Origin: Hyphomonas polymorpha PS728
GTDB taxonomy: Bacteria > Pseudomonadota > Alphaproteobacteria > Caulobacterales > Hyphomonadaceae
Reading direction: 5' to 3'
DNA length: 64,000 nt
Assembly (NCBI RefSeq): GCF_000685315.1
Contig: NZ_ARYM01000002.1
Coordinates: 124,001 to 188,000 of the forward strand
Shown: positions 7,354-16,960 of the stretch, in pieces
Numbering within the stretch: position 1 is the stretch's first letter
How the letters are laid out: each line of letters opens with the position of its first letter
The notes under the pieces: generated by a model
What the model was told of the DNA's origin: nothing
Database searches by the model: none
Seen by the model: the letters and a program-made list of their open reading frames with translations, nothing else
Program-made: the position numbers and the translations under genes

Positions 7354-10296
7354 TTACCAGGACTTCGTGACAGCGATGCCGTAAGTGCGCGGCTCGTTCA
7401 GGAAGATGTTGGTGTAGAGGCCCGACGAGTCATCCGTCAGATAGGCGCCGGTGATGGCGGTCTCGTCGAAGATGTTCTTGCCGAACAGTTCGACGCGCAC
7501 GCCGCTCGGATCGTTGGTGAACGCCAGCGAGACGTTCATGTTATCCCAGCTCGGCAGCTTGTCGCGCGGGGAGTTGTAGACCCGGCTCATGCTGTCGGAC
7601 TGGCGGTAGTAGTCGACGCGGCCGGTGAGGCCCCAGTCGCCGAACGAACCTGGCAGCCAGGTGTACTCGGCACCGATGTTGAAGGTCATTTCCGGTGCGC
7701 CCGGCATGGAATTGCCCTTCAGGTCTTTCGCGTCGCCTTCGATCGGCTGCAGAGCGGTGGCCGTCTGCGTGTTGCCGTTGGCATCGGTGTAGGTGACGGT
7801 CACGCCGGTGAGGCCGAGGAGGGCTTCAAAGCCCGCGCGGCCACCCACAGCGGCCAGGTCGCCGGTGCAGAGGTTACGCGTGATGCCGGTCAGGGCCGGG
7901 TTGGCCTGGATGGCGCCCAGAACCGTCGCATAGCCCTGCGCAGAGATCACGCAGTTGCTGTAGCTGGACGTGTTCTTGAGAACCACGAGGTCCGAGCGGC
8001 CATTGGTCCGGTCGATCACATCGATCGAGTACAGATCACCCAGCTCGGAATCGAGCAGGCCGAGGTTGGCGTTGACCACGAAGGTCGACACCGGGTTCCA
8101 GATCGTCTCGATCTCGAGGCCCTTGAGCTTGGTATCGACGTTGAAGTTCACCGAGGTCCGGTTGATGATCTGGGTAATCTGATAGCCCTGATAATCATAG
8201 TAGAAGCCGGTGGCGTTCAGCTGCAGCGAGCCATTTGCCAGGGTGTTCTTCGTACCGACCTCGAACGCATCGATGAATTCGGGATCGAAGAACTGGCTGA
8301 ACAGGTTGGCACCTGCCGGCTGCGGCGGGTTGATACCACCGCCCTTATAGCCCCGCGAATAGAAGCCATAGAGCAGGGTGTCGTCGGTGAAGCCGACATC
8401 CGGGCGCCAGTCGAGACCGGCGCGGCCGGTAACTTCCTCGAAGGAAGCGTCGAAGTAGCCGTCGCCGCCTGCATCCGGGGTCTGTCCGGCCACAGGGCGC
8501 GGATTGATCGGGCTGCCGTTCTGCGGGCTGCCGGGGCCATAAACGGCGCCAGGGGTGAAGAGATAGGTCGGCACGTTCGCCTGGGTTTTCTCATCCTTGG
8601 TATACCGCAGGCCGAGGGTCGCTTTCAGATTGTCGGTGATGTCGTAGTAGCCTTCACCGAAAACAGCCACGGAGCTGAGTTCATAGGGCGACAGCGAGCG
8701 GAAGTATTGACCGCCAAGACCGGTAAACGCCTGCTCTTCGAGCGTGCCGCCCGAGTCGATCGGAACCTGACCACCGAACAGCGCGCCGCCAAGGGCGTTG
8801 TTGATCTGGGCCAGTGCCGTCAGCGAGTTCGAGATGACGTAGTAGCCATCGGTATTGCTCGAGGCCGGATCAATTGCCTCGAAGTCCATCGCAATGACGC
8901 CGAGGTTGAAGTTGAACGGTCCGTCATAGGACGATTGCAGGCGAAGCTCGTGCGTCGTCTGCTCCGAGGTGCCGCCGGCCACGTCAAACGTGCGGAAGAA
9001 GTTGGAGGCACCCAGGATCGGATCGTTGACCACACCGCCAGGGAAGAGGGCCTGATAGATGGCCGCGCCCGTCGGCCCGAGTGTGCCGAACAGCGGCTGG
9101 CCATTGGTGTTGAAGGCAATCGTCGGCGACTGCTTGTTATAGTCCTCGATGGAGACCGAGCCGCTCTCGCTGTAGCTGCCCAGATAGGTCAGCTTCAGGG
9201 CATCGGTAACATCGAATTCGATCTTGCCGGTGATCAGCGTCTGATCGGCATAGTATTGCGGATCAAAGGCAGATTCGATCTGGCGCAGATTGAGGTTGGC
9301 CGGCTGGGTGAACGCGTCGCCGCTGAGCAGGCCGGCCGTGATGCCGAGGCCGCCGCCAAGGGTGGCCACCGAGTTCAGGCGGTCCTTCATGCTGTCCAGA
9401 GACGTATCGAGACAGCCTTGCGAGGTAACCGTCTGGTCCAGCGCGCTGACCGGAATGCCGGCGAAGGAAGTTCTCAGCGGGCTCTTGGTGCAGAGCTGTT
9501 TGCCAGACCGCAGGCGGTTATCTTCTTCCTCGAAATACTCGTAGGAGAGCCAGCCACGCAGACGCTCGGTCGGTTCGGCCAGGATCGTGGCGCGATAACC
9601 ATAGAGCTCACGGCCGTCAATCGACTGGCCGGTCACGGTGTTGGTGGCGTAGCCGTCCCGCTCGAGATAGTTGCCGGCCAGACGCACAGCAACCTTCTCC
9701 CCGATCGGGATGTTCAGCATGCCCTTGATTTTCTTGGTGCCGTAATTGCCGAGCGTGGCCGAGACATTGCCCTGATACTCTTCCAGCACCGGCTTGGCGG
9801 TAATGGCGTTGAACACGCCGCCCGTTGCGTTCCGGCCATAGAGCGTACCCTGAGGACCGCGCAGCACCTCGATCCGTTCCATGTCGAAGAATTCGGCTTC
9901 GAACAGGCGGTTGGCGGTCAGCGGCACATCGTTCTGGTGAACGCCGACGCCGGCATCGCCCGACTGGGCCACAAGGTCAGCCCCGATACCGCGGATCTTG
10001 AAGTTGAACCCGTTGAAGTTCCCCTTGGTGAAGGAGACGTTCGGGATCGACTTGACGAGGTCCGGTCCCCCGGACAGCTGCATCTTGTTCAGCGCTTCCT
10101 CATCGAAGGCCGAAACGGCAATCGGAACGTCCTGAATGGACTGTTCGACCTTCTGTGTGGTGACGGTAACGGTGCCGAGGCGCCGGGAGTCATCCGGAGC
10201 GGTTTCTTCCTGGGCATACGCGCTACCGAAGAAGCTGAGGGCAAGGGCGGAGGCCCCAGCCAACAAGACGTACTTCGAGTCTGTGTTTCGGCTCAT
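7354..10296 (-). CDS. TonB-dependent outer-membrane receptor
   Basis: This is a 980-residue TonB-dependent transporter. A cleavable signal peptide ends at AYAQ and is followed by the TonB-box/plug region VTVTTQKVEQSIQDVPIAV. The plug domain contains FKIRGIGAD and VLRGPQGTLYGRNATGGVFN. A long 22-strand-type barrel ends in an aromatic residue (ITKSW-like C-terminus, here VTKSW). This is the large receptor class common in Hyphomonadaceae and sphingomonads. The ligand (siderophore, oligosaccharide or other) is not evident; a PQQ sugar dehydrogenase lies next downstream, which weakly suggests carbohydrate. A GGGGAGGA ribosome site precedes the ATG. Confidence 0.93.
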   Translation of the reverse strand: MSRNTDSKYVLLAGASALALSFFGSAYAQEETAPDDSRRLGTVTVTTQKVEQSIQDVPIAVSAFDEEALNKMQLSGGPDLVKSIPNVSFTKGNFNGFNFKIRGIGADLVAQSGDAGVGVHQNDVPLTANRLFEAEFFDMERIEVLRGPQGTLYGRNATGGVFNAITAKPVLEEYQGNVSATLGNYGTKKIKGMLNIPIGEKVAVRLAGNYLERDGYATNTVTGQSIDGRELYGYRATILAEPTERLRGWLSYEYFEEEDNRLRSGKQLCTKSPLRTSFAGIPVSALDQTVTSQGCLDTSLDSMKDRLNSVATLGGGLGITAGLLSGDAFTQPANLNLRQIESAFDPQYYADQTLITGKIEFDVTDALKLTYLGSYSESGSVSIEDYNKQSPTIAFNTNGQPLFGTLGPTGAAIYQALFPGGVVNDPILGASNFFRTFDVAGGTSEQTTHELRLQSSYDGPFNFNLGVIAMDFEAIDPASSNTDGYYVISNSLTALAQINNALGGALFGGQVPIDSGGTLEEQAFTGLGGQYFRSLSPYELSSVAVFGEGYYDITDNLKATLGLRYTKDEKTQANVPTYLFTPGAVYGPGSPQNGSPINPRPVAGQTPDAGGDGYFDASFEEVTGRAGLDWRPDVGFTDDTLLYGFYSRGYKGGGINPPQPAGANLFSQFFDPEFIDAFEVGTKNTLANGSLQLNATGFYYDYQGYQITQIINRTSVNFNVDTKLKGLEIETIWNPVSTFVVNANLGLLDSELGDLYSIDVIDRTNGRSDLVVLKNTSSYSNCVISAQGYATVLGAIQANPALTGITRNLCTGDLAAVGGRAGFEALLGLTGVTVTYTDANGNTQTATALQPIEGDAKDLKGNSMPGAPEMTFNIGAEYTWLPGSFGDWGLTGRVDYYRQSDSMSRVYNSPRDKLPSWDNMNVSLAFTNDPSGVRVELFGKNIFDETAITGAYLTDDSSGLYTNIFLNEPRTYGIAVTKSW

Positions 10297-10525
10297 TTCG
10301 ATTTTTCCTCCCCTCGGGCCGATTATCCGGTCCCGAAAACATTGATGTGTAACGAGCCATCCTCATTGGCGGGACGGCTTCAAGTCCAACACAATGCCAT
10401 GGCGTGGCGCGTGTCAATTGTCCTGTCCGCTCCAAAGGCGAAAGTCTTCACTTCGGTGTCAAAAATGTAACGCCTTCCGCAACGTAGCCTTGGCCCGGGC
10501 GGGTCTCGCTGGTACAGCGGCGGGC

Positions 10526-11245
10526 ATGACACAGCCCTTTTCTTCCGCGCTCGTCCTGTTTTCCGGAGGCCAGGATTCGGCCACCTGCCTCGCCTGGGCG
10601 CTCACCCGGTTTGACCGGGTGGAGACGATCGGCTTCGATTACGGCCAGCGGCATGCGGTCGAACTCGCCTGCCGGCCGAAATTTCTCGATGCGATTCGCC
10701 GGAATTTTCCGGCATGGGGCGAGAAATTGGATGGCGATCACATAATAGATGCCTCCGTGCTCAAGGCGCTGGGCGCTACGGCGATGACGCATGATGTCGA
10801 AATCACCCTCACGGCGGCGGGCTTGCCGAACACCTTTGTTCCGGGCCGGAACCTTCTGTTCTTCACCCTGGCGGGCGCCCTGGCCGTGCGGCGGGGGCAT
10901 GGCGTCCTTGTCGGCGGCATGTGCGAGACGGACTATTCGGGCTATCCCGACTGCCGCGCCGATACGCTGAAGGCGCAGGAAGAAACCCTCCGCCTCGGGC
11001 TGGACGCCGACATCCGCATCGACACCCCGCTGATGTATCTCGACAAGGCCGCCACCTGGCAGCTCGCCCAGGATCTGGGTGGGGACGCTCTGGTCGATCT
11101 GATCGCGGAGGAAACCCACACCTGCTATCTGGGCCAGCGCGGGGCGCGTCACGCCTGGGGCTATGGCTGCGGCGCATGTCCGGCCTGCGAGCTGCGAGCC
11201 AATGGCTGGCAGCGCTGGCAGGCAGGGAAGGGGAGCGCGGCATGA
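10526..11245 (+). CDS. queC: 7-cyano-7-deazaguanine (preQ0) synthase QueC
   Basis: This 239-residue protein makes preQ0 from 7-carboxy-7-deazaguanine, ATP and ammonia. It shows the N-type ATP pyrophosphatase P-loop [10 protein letters not shown] near residue 12, the [10 protein letters not shown] segment, and a C-terminal zinc site with cysteines in HTCYLG and [10 protein letters not shown] chose the ATG at 10526, where the conserved start begins; longer in-frame starts add 44 residues without family character. Its TGA overlaps the queE start as ATGA, so translation is coupled. I found no recognisable preQ1 riboswitch in the 230 bases upstream. Confidence 0.95.
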   Translation: MTQPFSSALVLFSGGQDSATCLAWALTRFDRVETIGFDYGQRHAVELACRPKFLDAIRRNFPAWGEKLDGDHIIDASVLKALGATAMTHDVEITLTAAGLPNTFVPGRNLLFFTLAGALAVRRGHGVLVGGMCETDYSGYPDCRADTLKAQEETLRLGLDADIRIDTPLMYLDKAATWQLAQDLGGDALVDLIAEETHTCYLGQRGARHAWGYGCGACPACELRANGWQRWQAGKGSAA

Positions 11246-11889
11246 CCTACTCGGTCAAGGAAGCCTTCTACACCCTGCAGGGCGAAGGCGCGCATACCGG
11301 GCGCGCGGCGGTCTTCCTGCGCTTTGCCGGCTGCAATCTGTGGAGCGGGCTGGAGCGCGACCGGGAAAAGGCCGTCTGCCGCTTCTGCGACACCGATTTT
11401 GTCGGCACCAATGGCGAAGGGGGCGGCAAGTTCCGCGAGCCGGGCCTGCTTGCCGCGCATGTGAAGGCTATCTGGGAGGCGAACGCCTCCGCCGGCGGCC
11501 GGCCCTATGTCGTCTGCACCGGGGGCGAGCCCCTGATGCAGCTGGATGAGCCCCTGATTGATGCCCTTCATGCCGCGGGCTTTGAAATCGCCATTGAGAC
11601 CAACGGCACGCTGCCGGCGCCCGCCTCGATTGACTGGATCTGCGTCAGCCCCAAGGCGAACGCCCCGCTGGCCCAGACATCGGGTAGTGAATTGAAGCTC
11701 GTTTACCCTCAAACCGAGCCGGAAGCGCAACCGGAATGCTTTGAAACACTGGACTTTGAGCACTTTTTCCTCCAACCGAGGGACGACGGACCCGGCGTCA
11801 GCCATGTGGCGGCGGTGGCGGCCTATTGCTTGAAGAATCCAAAATGGCGACTGAGCTTGCAAACCCACAAACTGACCGGCCTCCCTTGA
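11242..11889 (+). CDS. queE: 7-carboxy-7-deazaguanine synthase QueE (radical SAM)
   Basis: This 215-residue radical SAM enzyme converts 6-carboxytetrahydropterin to 7-carboxy-7-deazaguanine. Its cluster cysteines are Cys31, Cys46 and Cys49, a CX14CX2C spacing rather than the usual CX3CX2C, as described for the Burkholderia multivorans enzyme. [21 protein letters not shown] at the front and [12 protein letters not shown] in the middle are QueE hallmarks. The ATG overlaps the queC stop, and the 3' end overlaps queD by 46 bases, so the three que genes form one tightly coupled operon. Confidence 0.94.
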   Translation: MTYSVKEAFYTLQGEGAHTGRAAVFLRFAGCNLWSGLERDREKAVCRFCDTDFVGTNGEGGGKFREPGLLAAHVKAIWEANASAGGRPYVVCTGGEPLMQLDEPLIDALHAAGFEIAIETNGTLPAPASIDWICVSPKANAPLAQTSGSELKLVYPQTEPEAQPECFETLDFEHFFLQPRDDGPGVSHVAAVAAYCLKNPKWRLSLQTHKLTGLP

Positions 11890-12284
11890 ACGAGGGCCTG
11901 AAGGCCGAAGGTCAGATTTTTGAGATCTCGAAGGCGGTGTTCTTCGAGGCAGCCCATTTCATGGGCGGCAAGCCTGAAGGCCATCCCTACCGCTCCGTGC
12001 ATGGCCACTCCTTCCGCCTGGAAGCGACCGTGGCCGGCGTTGTGAAGCCCGGCGAGCAATGGGTGGAGGATTTCAGCCACCTCACCGCCACGCTTGAGGC
12101 GACCGCTGCCAAGCTCGACCACAAGCTGCTCAACGAGATCGAAGGCCTGGAAGTGCCCACCCTTGAGCGCATCTGCCTCTGGGCCGCCGCCGATCTCGGC
12201 AAGACGCTCCCCGGCCTCGCCCGCGTCGCCGTCGCCCGCCCCAGCCTCAACGAACGCTGCGAACTCGTCCTCAAGCGCGTTTGA
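11844..12284 (+). CDS. queD: QueD-like 6-carboxytetrahydropterin synthase, catalytic Cys replaced by Tyr
   Basis: This 146-residue protein belongs to the 6-pyruvoyltetrahydropterin synthase fold family. The zinc ligands His38, His53 and His55 are present (FFEAAHFM and VHGHSF), and so is the Asp92-His93 dyad in KLDHKLLN. However, the cysteine that sits four residues before the HGH motif in E. coli QueD (Cys27) is Tyr49 here. Position in queC-queE-queD strongly implies the QueD step, from dihydroneopterin triphosphate to carboxytetrahydropterin. The start at 11844 (ATG) lies inside queE; an in-frame TTG at 11826 is less likely. Confidence 0.85.
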   Translation: MATELANPQTDRPPLNEGLKAEGQIFEISKAVFFEAAHFMGGKPEGHPYRSVHGHSFRLEATVAGVVKPGEQWVEDFSHLTATLEATAAKLDHKLLNEIEGLEVPTLERICLWAAADLGKTLPGLARVAVARPSLNERCELVLKRV

Positions 12285-12369
12285 CGCGCATTGCCGGGGT
12301 TGCATGGGCAGGGGAGGCCGATAAGGTTTCCTCTTGTCGATTCAATGCCTTTGAGGATTGGCCACAGGG

Positions 12370-13752
12370 ATGAGCCTCGACCTTCTCCAGCCGGAAACGG
12401 CCGCTCCGCTGATTGCGCAGATTCAGGAGTCGGTCACCCGGCTGATCGATGCGGCCCGTGATGAGCTGAGCTCGCCCGATACCCTCTGGCAGGTCGGCGC
12501 GCTCGTGGCGGCGGCGCTGCTGGGATATCTCCTCTCGCGCATTCCCAAGACGATGCTGATGCAGGCGGCGGAAAAGCGCGGGCGGATCGATTTCGTCCTC
12601 TTAACCTATCATTCCCTCTCGCGCATTGTCTGGCCGGTTTTCACCGTCATCCTGCTGGCGGGCGCCACTGCCGCCTTCGAGGCCCTGGGCCTCGGCAACA
12701 ACACGCTGCACATCGTCACCAGCCTGCTGCTCGCCTGGATCATCGTGCGCATCTTCACCGCCAGCATGCGGCGCGGCTTCTGGTCGAAGGCGATTGCCTA
12801 TTTCGCCTGGGCGGTCACAGCCCTTTACATCGTCGGCTGGCTGCGCCCGTTCACCAGTTGGCTGAATAGTGTCACCTTTCACCTGGGCGAGAATGACGTC
12901 TCGCTGCTGCGCATCCTGGTCAGCCTGGCGCTCGCCTGGTTTGCCATCTGGCTGGGCCGGCTGATCGGCAATGTGGCCCAGTCCCAGCTGCGCGGCTCGC
13001 CGGATCTGCCTGCCTCGGTCGGCGGCCTCCTGGGGCAGAGCATCAAGATCGGCGTGATGATCGTGGCCGTGCTGATCGCGCTGAATTTCCTCGGCGTGAA
13101 CATTGCCGCGCTCACCTTCTTCTCCGGCGCGCTCGGTGTCGGTATCGGCTTCGGCCTGCAGTCGGTTTTCTCCAACTTCATCTCCGGCGTCATCATCCTG
13201 ATGGAGAAGTCGCTGAAGGTGGGCGACTTCATCGAGCTTCAGTCTGGCCTGTCGGGCGTGGTGAAGGAGATCAACTTCCGCTCCACCGTGGTGATGACGA
13301 ACGACAATGTCGACATCATCGTGCCCAACGAAGCCTTCATCAAGGCGCAGCTGATCAACTGGACGATGACCGAAGCCCGCCGGCGCATTCATGTGCCGTT
13401 CGGGGTGGCCTATGGCACATCAAAAGAGCTGGTGCAGAAGGCAGGCCTCGAGGCAGCCGGCAGCGTGCCCTGGACCTATGACGACCGGGGCGAGCATACC
13501 CCGCAGGTCTGGCTGGTGAAATTCGGCGAGTTCCGCCTGGAGTTCGAACTGATCGTCTGGCTGACGGATGAGGCCGTGCTGCGCCCGCAAAAGGTGATGG
13601 CAGATTATATCTGGGCCATGCATTCGGCGCTGGAGAAGCATGAGATCCATGTCTCGATGCCGCAACGCGACCTGCACATCAAATCACCCGACACGCTCAG
13701 CGTGCGGATCGAATCGGGTGATCTGCAGAAAAGCGGCGATCAGGAAAGCTGA
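12370..13752 (+). CDS. MscS-family mechanosensitive ion channel
   Basis: This is a 460-residue membrane protein with about five or six hydrophobic segments in the first 300 residues, then an MscS core. The pore-lining helix is Gly/Ala-rich (FFSGALGVGIGFGLQSVFSNF), followed by the beta-domain motif VGDFIELQSGLSGVVKEINFR and NVDIIVPNEAFI. Such channels open under membrane tension and release solutes on hypo-osmotic shock. It is longer than E. coli MscS (286 residues) because of extra N-terminal transmembrane helices. The start ATG at 12370 is preferred to a TTG four codons earlier. A 12-bp hairpin lies directly after the stop. Confidence 0.92.
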   Translation: MSLDLLQPETAAPLIAQIQESVTRLIDAARDELSSPDTLWQVGALVAAALLGYLLSRIPKTMLMQAAEKRGRIDFVLLTYHSLSRIVWPVFTVILLAGATAAFEALGLGNNTLHIVTSLLLAWIIVRIFTASMRRGFWSKAIAYFAWAVTALYIVGWLRPFTSWLNSVTFHLGENDVSLLRILVSLALAWFAIWLGRLIGNVAQSQLRGSPDLPASVGGLLGQSIKIGVMIVAVLIALNFLGVNIAALTFFSGALGVGIGFGLQSVFSNFISGVIILMEKSLKVGDFIELQSGLSGVVKEINFRSTVVMTNDNVDIIVPNEAFIKAQLINWTMTEARRRIHVPFGVAYGTSKELVQKAGLEAAGSVPWTYDDRGEHTPQVWLVKFGEFRLEFELIVWLTDEAVLRPQKVMADYIWAMHSALEKHEIHVSMPQRDLHIKSPDTLSVRIESGDLQKSGDQES

Positions 13753-13753
13753 T

Positions 13754-13786
13754 GCCGCTGCCGCCTGGAGGGGTGGCGGCAGCGGC
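13754..13786. terminator. Hairpin between convergent genes
   Basis: A perfect 12-bp stem (13754-13765 with 13775-13786) with a 9-base loop starts two bases after the mscS-like stop and lies 23 bases from the stop of the opposed gene. There is no T tract, so it may end transcription with Rho or protect the mRNA 3' end. Confidence 0.5.
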
Positions 13787-13809
13787 GGGACGGCCCGAGG
13801 GGTGCGGGC

Positions 13810-14280
13810 CTAGTCCAGAGCTTTAGCAAACCGGCGGGCAAACCGGTCAGACGCGCGGCTGGCGTCATGCCAGGTGGTCAGGCCAGCCTGGCGGATATCA
13901 TTCTCGTACCAGTCGTATTCCAGCTCTCCAGCCGGCGCGCCGGCCGCGTCATACGCCACGGCTTTCAGCTTCATGCCGCCAACGCTGACAGAGCGCATCA
14001 TGTCGAGGCCCGGCTTGTCACCGGCCTGTTTGAAGGTCGGCCGGGAAGGGCGCGCATCCAGGATGGTCACCTCCACCCGCGCCACATCCACACCGGCTTT
14101 CGCCAGCTCCCGCGTCAGATCCCGCTCGATCCGTCCGGCGAGCACGTCGCCTTCCTTCTCGCCGTAATCTTCCTGGAGCTTCTTGGTGAACTCCGGCCCG
14201 TAGCCGACCGATATTTCGGCCGCCTGCGCGCCCTGAACCAGAACCGCAGCAAGCGCGGCGGCTGCAAAAAGGCGTTTCAT
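13810..14280 (-). CDS. Secreted protein of unknown function
   Basis: This 156-residue protein has a clear Sec signal peptide: a Lys-Arg n-region, an Ala/Leu core, and cleavage after QAA or GAQA. The mature part is a small mixed alpha/beta domain with a long positively and negatively charged segment (about residues 30-75) and a WYENDI element near residue 127. I do not recognise the family; it loosely resembles small periplasmic DUF proteins. A GGAGAGAAACC site precedes the ATG. It is the last gene before the mscS-like stop on the other strand and is not tightly linked to the MsrB gene upstream. Confidence 0.72.
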   Translation of the reverse strand: MKRLFAAAALAAVLVQGAQAAEISVGYGPEFTKKLQEDYGEKEGDVLAGRIERDLTRELAKAGVDVARVEVTILDARPSRPTFKQAGDKPGLDMMRSVSVGGMKLKAVAYDAAGAPAGELEYDWYENDIRQAGLTTWHDASRASDRFARRFAKALD

Positions 14281-14406
14281 GGTTTCTCTCCGGTATTTGG
14301 CGGCCAGTGGTGGGGTCGGCCCTGATCATGTTTTCAATATAGGGCAGGGCGGCGGGCGAAAGAAGTCACACACGCGTGAGGCGCTCGCCGTGCGGGCGCG
14401 GGCGCT

Positions 14407-14949
14407 TCACTTCTTCGCCTTCTCCTTGCCCGCAAAGAGATAGAGATATTCGCCATACCCTTTGGCGGCCATTTCGTTTTTCGGGATGAATTTGAGGCTC
14501 GCCGAATTGATGCAATAGCGCTGGCCGCCGGTTTCCTTCGGGCCGTCATCAAAGAGGTGGCCGAGATGCGCGTCCGCCCCGCTGGAGCGCACTTCGGTGC
14601 GGCTCATGCCGAGGCTGTCATCCTGGAATTCGGAGATGAGCTGTTCATGGATCGGCTTGGTGAAGCTTGGCCAGCCGGTGCCGGAATCGAACTTGTCGGT
14701 GGAGGAAAACAGCGCCTCGCCGGAGATGGCATCGACATAGATGCCTTCTTCCTTGTGGTTCCAGTATTCATTGTCGAAAGGCGGCTCGGTGCCGTCATGC
14801 AGGGTGACGTATTTCTGCTGCTCGGTGAGGTGGGACACATCATGGCCGGTGGCGGTGGCCGTCTTCGTTTCGCCCTGCGCCGTGCTGACGCCGCAGGCGG
14901 CCACAATCAGTGCAGCCATGGCGGCGGCAAGTCCCGTCTCTCTGTGCAT
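14407..14949 (-). CDS. msrB: Peptide-methionine (R)-S-oxide reductase MsrB, predicted lipoprotein
   Basis: This 180-residue MsrB reduces methionine-R-sulfoxide in proteins. The catalytic Cys146 lies in RYCINSASL. The SGTGWPSF and [12 protein letters not shown] segments are canonical, but the four cysteines of the zinc-binding MsrB class are absent. The N-terminus is a lipoprotein signal (lipobox VAAC, Cys19), placing the enzyme in the periplasm. I chose the ATG at 14949 because an AAGGAG site lies 8 bases before it, while the ATG at 14973 has none. This is probably an envelope repair enzyme; its reductant partner is not in the window. Confidence 0.9.
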   Translation of the reverse strand: MHRETGLAAAMAALIVAACGVSTAQGETKTATATGHDVSHLTEQQKYVTLHDGTEPPFDNEYWNHKEEGIYVDAISGEALFSSTDKFDSGTGWPSFTKPIHEQLISEFQDDSLGMSRTEVRSSGADAHLGHLFDDGPKETGGQRYCINSASLKFIPKNEMAAKGYGEYLYLFAGKEKAKK

Positions 14950-15055
14950 GGCGAAAGCTCCTTCTCCAGACATGACGCGCCCGGCGGGCGCCTCGTTTAC
15001 CTCATCTAGGTAACAGGCGCCCGCCGGGCAAAGAAAGTCACGAGGGTGTGAGGCG

Positions 15056-15751
15056 TCACACCGTATCGACCAGCACCAGCTCTGCGGAGTTCACACCTTC
15101 GAGAGTGAGCGTCTCGCCGCCGGAAATGGCCGCGCCATCCCGCGCTTTCAGCGTCTGGCCATTGAGCACCACTTCGCCGTCCGCCACCACCAGATAGCCA
15201 TACCGGCCAGCGGGCAGTTCATAGGTCAGCGTTTCTCCGGCCTTCACGGTTGCGCCCAGAACCTTGGCATCCTGATTGATCTGCAGGCTGTCATTCTCGC
15301 CGGTGCCCGAGGCAAACACGGCCCATTGGCCAGACCGGTCGCCCTTGGGAAACTGGCGCGCGCCCCAGCTCGGCTTGCCGCCGCGATTGCGCGGAATGAT
15401 CCACAGCTGGAAGATCTTGGTCACATCATCCTCGGCATTCCATTCCGAGTGCTGAACACCTGATCCTGCGCTCATCACCTGCACATCGCCCGCTTCGGTG
15501 CGGCCATGATTGCCCAGCGAATCCTTGTGGGTAATCGCGCCCTGGCGAACATAGGTGATGATTTCCATCGAGTCATGCCCATGCGGGGGAAAGCCGGTAT
15601 GGGGCTGGATCTCGTCATCATTCCACACGCGCAGCGCGCCGTGGTGCACGCGGGCCGGATCATGATAGCCGGAGAAGGAAAAGTGATAATGCGCGTTCAG
15701 CCAGTCATTGCGAAACCGGCCGAGCTTTTCAAAGGGGCGGAGTTCGATCAT
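15056..15751 (-). CDS. Pirin family protein
   Basis: This is a 231-residue bicupin. The N-terminal cupin has the pirin signature: [30 protein letters not shown] and VQHSEWN, which supply the His and Glu metal ligands. The C-terminal cupin is more degenerate. Bacterial pirins are iron-binding proteins, some with quercetin 2,3-dioxygenase activity and others modulating metabolic enzymes; no specific role can be assigned here. A GAGGAGA site precedes the start ATG. No operon partner is evident, as the neighbours are an MsrB gene with its own ribosome site and a palindrome-rich spacer. Confidence 0.9.
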   Translation of the reverse strand: MIELRPFEKLGRFRNDWLNAHYHFSFSGYHDPARVHHGALRVWNDDEIQPHTGFPPHGHDSMEIITYVRQGAITHKDSLGNHGRTEAGDVQVMSAGSGVQHSEWNAEDDVTKIFQLWIIPRNRGGKPSWGARQFPKGDRSGQWAVFASGTGENDSLQINQDAKVLGATVKAGETLTYELPAGRYGYLVVADGEVVLNGQTLKARDGAAISGGETLTLEGVNSAELVLVDTV

Positions 15752-15833
15752 GGGATGTCTCCTCTCAGAACGTTACGGTTGAGAGGTATATGGGATGTTC
15801 GCCGGGGCAGGGCAGACCCTGCGGGGAGATAGC

Positions 15834-15915
15834 ATTCATGCGCGGCGTGCATGAATTGGGCGATTCACCCTTCCCGTTGCCACAACAGGCCCCCTCTCCA
15901 TGCAATGGGGAGGGA
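15834..15915. repeat. Palindrome cluster upstream of an unknown gene
   Basis: Two hairpins follow each other. One is an 8-bp perfect stem (15834-15841 with 15849-15856). The other is a pyrimidine/purine stem of the CCCTCTCCAT type around 15891-15915, a pattern that recurs at 31311-31382. They look like dispersed intergenic repeats rather than gene control sites. Confidence 0.55.
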
Positions 15916-15981
15916 TGGGGTGGGGCTGCAAACGGTGATAAGAGGGCCGGAGATGGAGACAAGAATGGCTGCGCCCTTCCG

Positions 15982-16740
15982 ATGACTGACCAGCCCGGTT
16001 TTGACGGACACCTCATCCTCGCCCCGGCGGAAAACACCGGCGCACCCGGAGGCGCAGGTCTCCTGCACGCAAAAACCGCCGTCTATCCCGGCGCCCAGCA
16101 GGTCACGCTCTGGCTGCCGGCCGATGGCGGGTCGGGCTATGAAACCCTGCGCATCACCGGCCCCGAAGGCGCCCTGATCGAGGAAGGCCCGCTCACCGGC
16201 CGCCTCAATGGCCGCGTCCAGATATTGGTGGATACCTACCCCTGGCCGCCCGGTCAGTACCGGATCGAGATCACCCATTCCGGCGGCTGGGCCCACATGC
16301 TCGCCCTCCGGAAACTGGAAGCGGGCGTAATCCCGCCGCCAGACCCCTCCCCGGTGCCGGAGCCCTCCAAAGGCCCCATCGTCTACCGCGACGGCTTCGG
16401 CAACATTCTTCCGGATACGGATCTTGAGGTGCGCGAAGCGGCCCTGAAAAGAATCGCCGCCCGCTTCTCCCGCCGCCTCGAATTTGAAGGCAACGCCCGC
16501 GCGGGTACCATCATCTATATCGACGGCGACATCCGCCTGCGCTTCTATCATGAAATGTGCATCCGCCCGGTGCATTTCAGCATAGATGTTCCGCCGCCGG
16601 ACAAATGGGAAGCCGCCACCGGCCAGCCCCTCACCGAACGCGACGACATCCTCAATTTCCTCGCCGAAGAAACCCGCCGCCGCCAGGCCCCCAGCCTCAA
16701 AACGCTTATCTACGATAACCGGATCGATTTTGTGGAGTAG
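15982..16740 (+). CDS. Protein of unknown function
   Basis: This 252-residue soluble protein has no signal peptide or membrane segment. It appears to have two parts joined by a proline-rich linker at about residues 125-140 (VIPPPDPSPVPEPS). The front is a beta-rich domain; the back begins with IVYRDGFGNILPDTD, contains RLEFEGNARAGTIIYIDGD, and ends in a charged helix. I do not recognise either domain. The ATG at 15982 is chosen because upstream in-frame sequence is repeat-derived. The gene is isolated: a palindrome-rich spacer lies on both sides. Confidence 0.65.
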   Translation: MTDQPGFDGHLILAPAENTGAPGGAGLLHAKTAVYPGAQQVTLWLPADGGSGYETLRITGPEGALIEEGPLTGRLNGRVQILVDTYPWPPGQYRIEITHSGGWAHMLALRKLEAGVIPPPDPSPVPEPSKGPIVYRDGFGNILPDTDLEVREAALKRIAARFSRRLEFEGNARAGTIIYIDGDIRLRFYHEMCIRPVHFSIDVPPPDKWEAATGQPLTERDDILNFLAEETRRRQAPSLKTLIYDNRIDFVE

Positions 16741-16774
16741 CGGCAGGAAAGAGAACACCCCTCCGCCATCGTCA

Positions 16775-16803
16775 CCCTCGACGGGCGTAAGCCCGTCTGA
16801 GGG
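16775..16803. repeat. Intergenic hairpin repeat
   Basis: A stem of 5 plus 7 bp with one bulged T (16775-16786 with 16791-16803) encloses a GTAA loop. A second 7-bp hairpin follows at 16861-16878. The 220-base spacer between the two flanking genes holds little else. It could act as a terminator for the gene ending at 16740, although no T tract follows. Confidence 0.55.
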
Positions 16804-16960
16804 CCCATCTCCCGCCCTCTCGCCTTTGTAAAAACGGAGAATTTGGAAGCTGGGCGCTCAGATGGCCTGACGGCCATCAAGCGTGATGAGGTCTCAAACC
16901 GCTGACCAAGGCGGCGCCCGCCGCCAACCCGACCTTCCCTGCGGGCGGGGCGGGTTGAGC

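Noticed and set aside
7297-10470. A 1057-codon open frame on the plus strand
   Set aside because: It is exactly antisense to the TonB receptor gene, has no domain I recognise, and is explained by high GC at third codon positions of the real gene.
10297-10525. preQ1 riboswitch upstream of queC
   Set aside because: No preQ1-I or preQ1-II core sequence was recognisable; the gap looks like a plain divergent promoter region.
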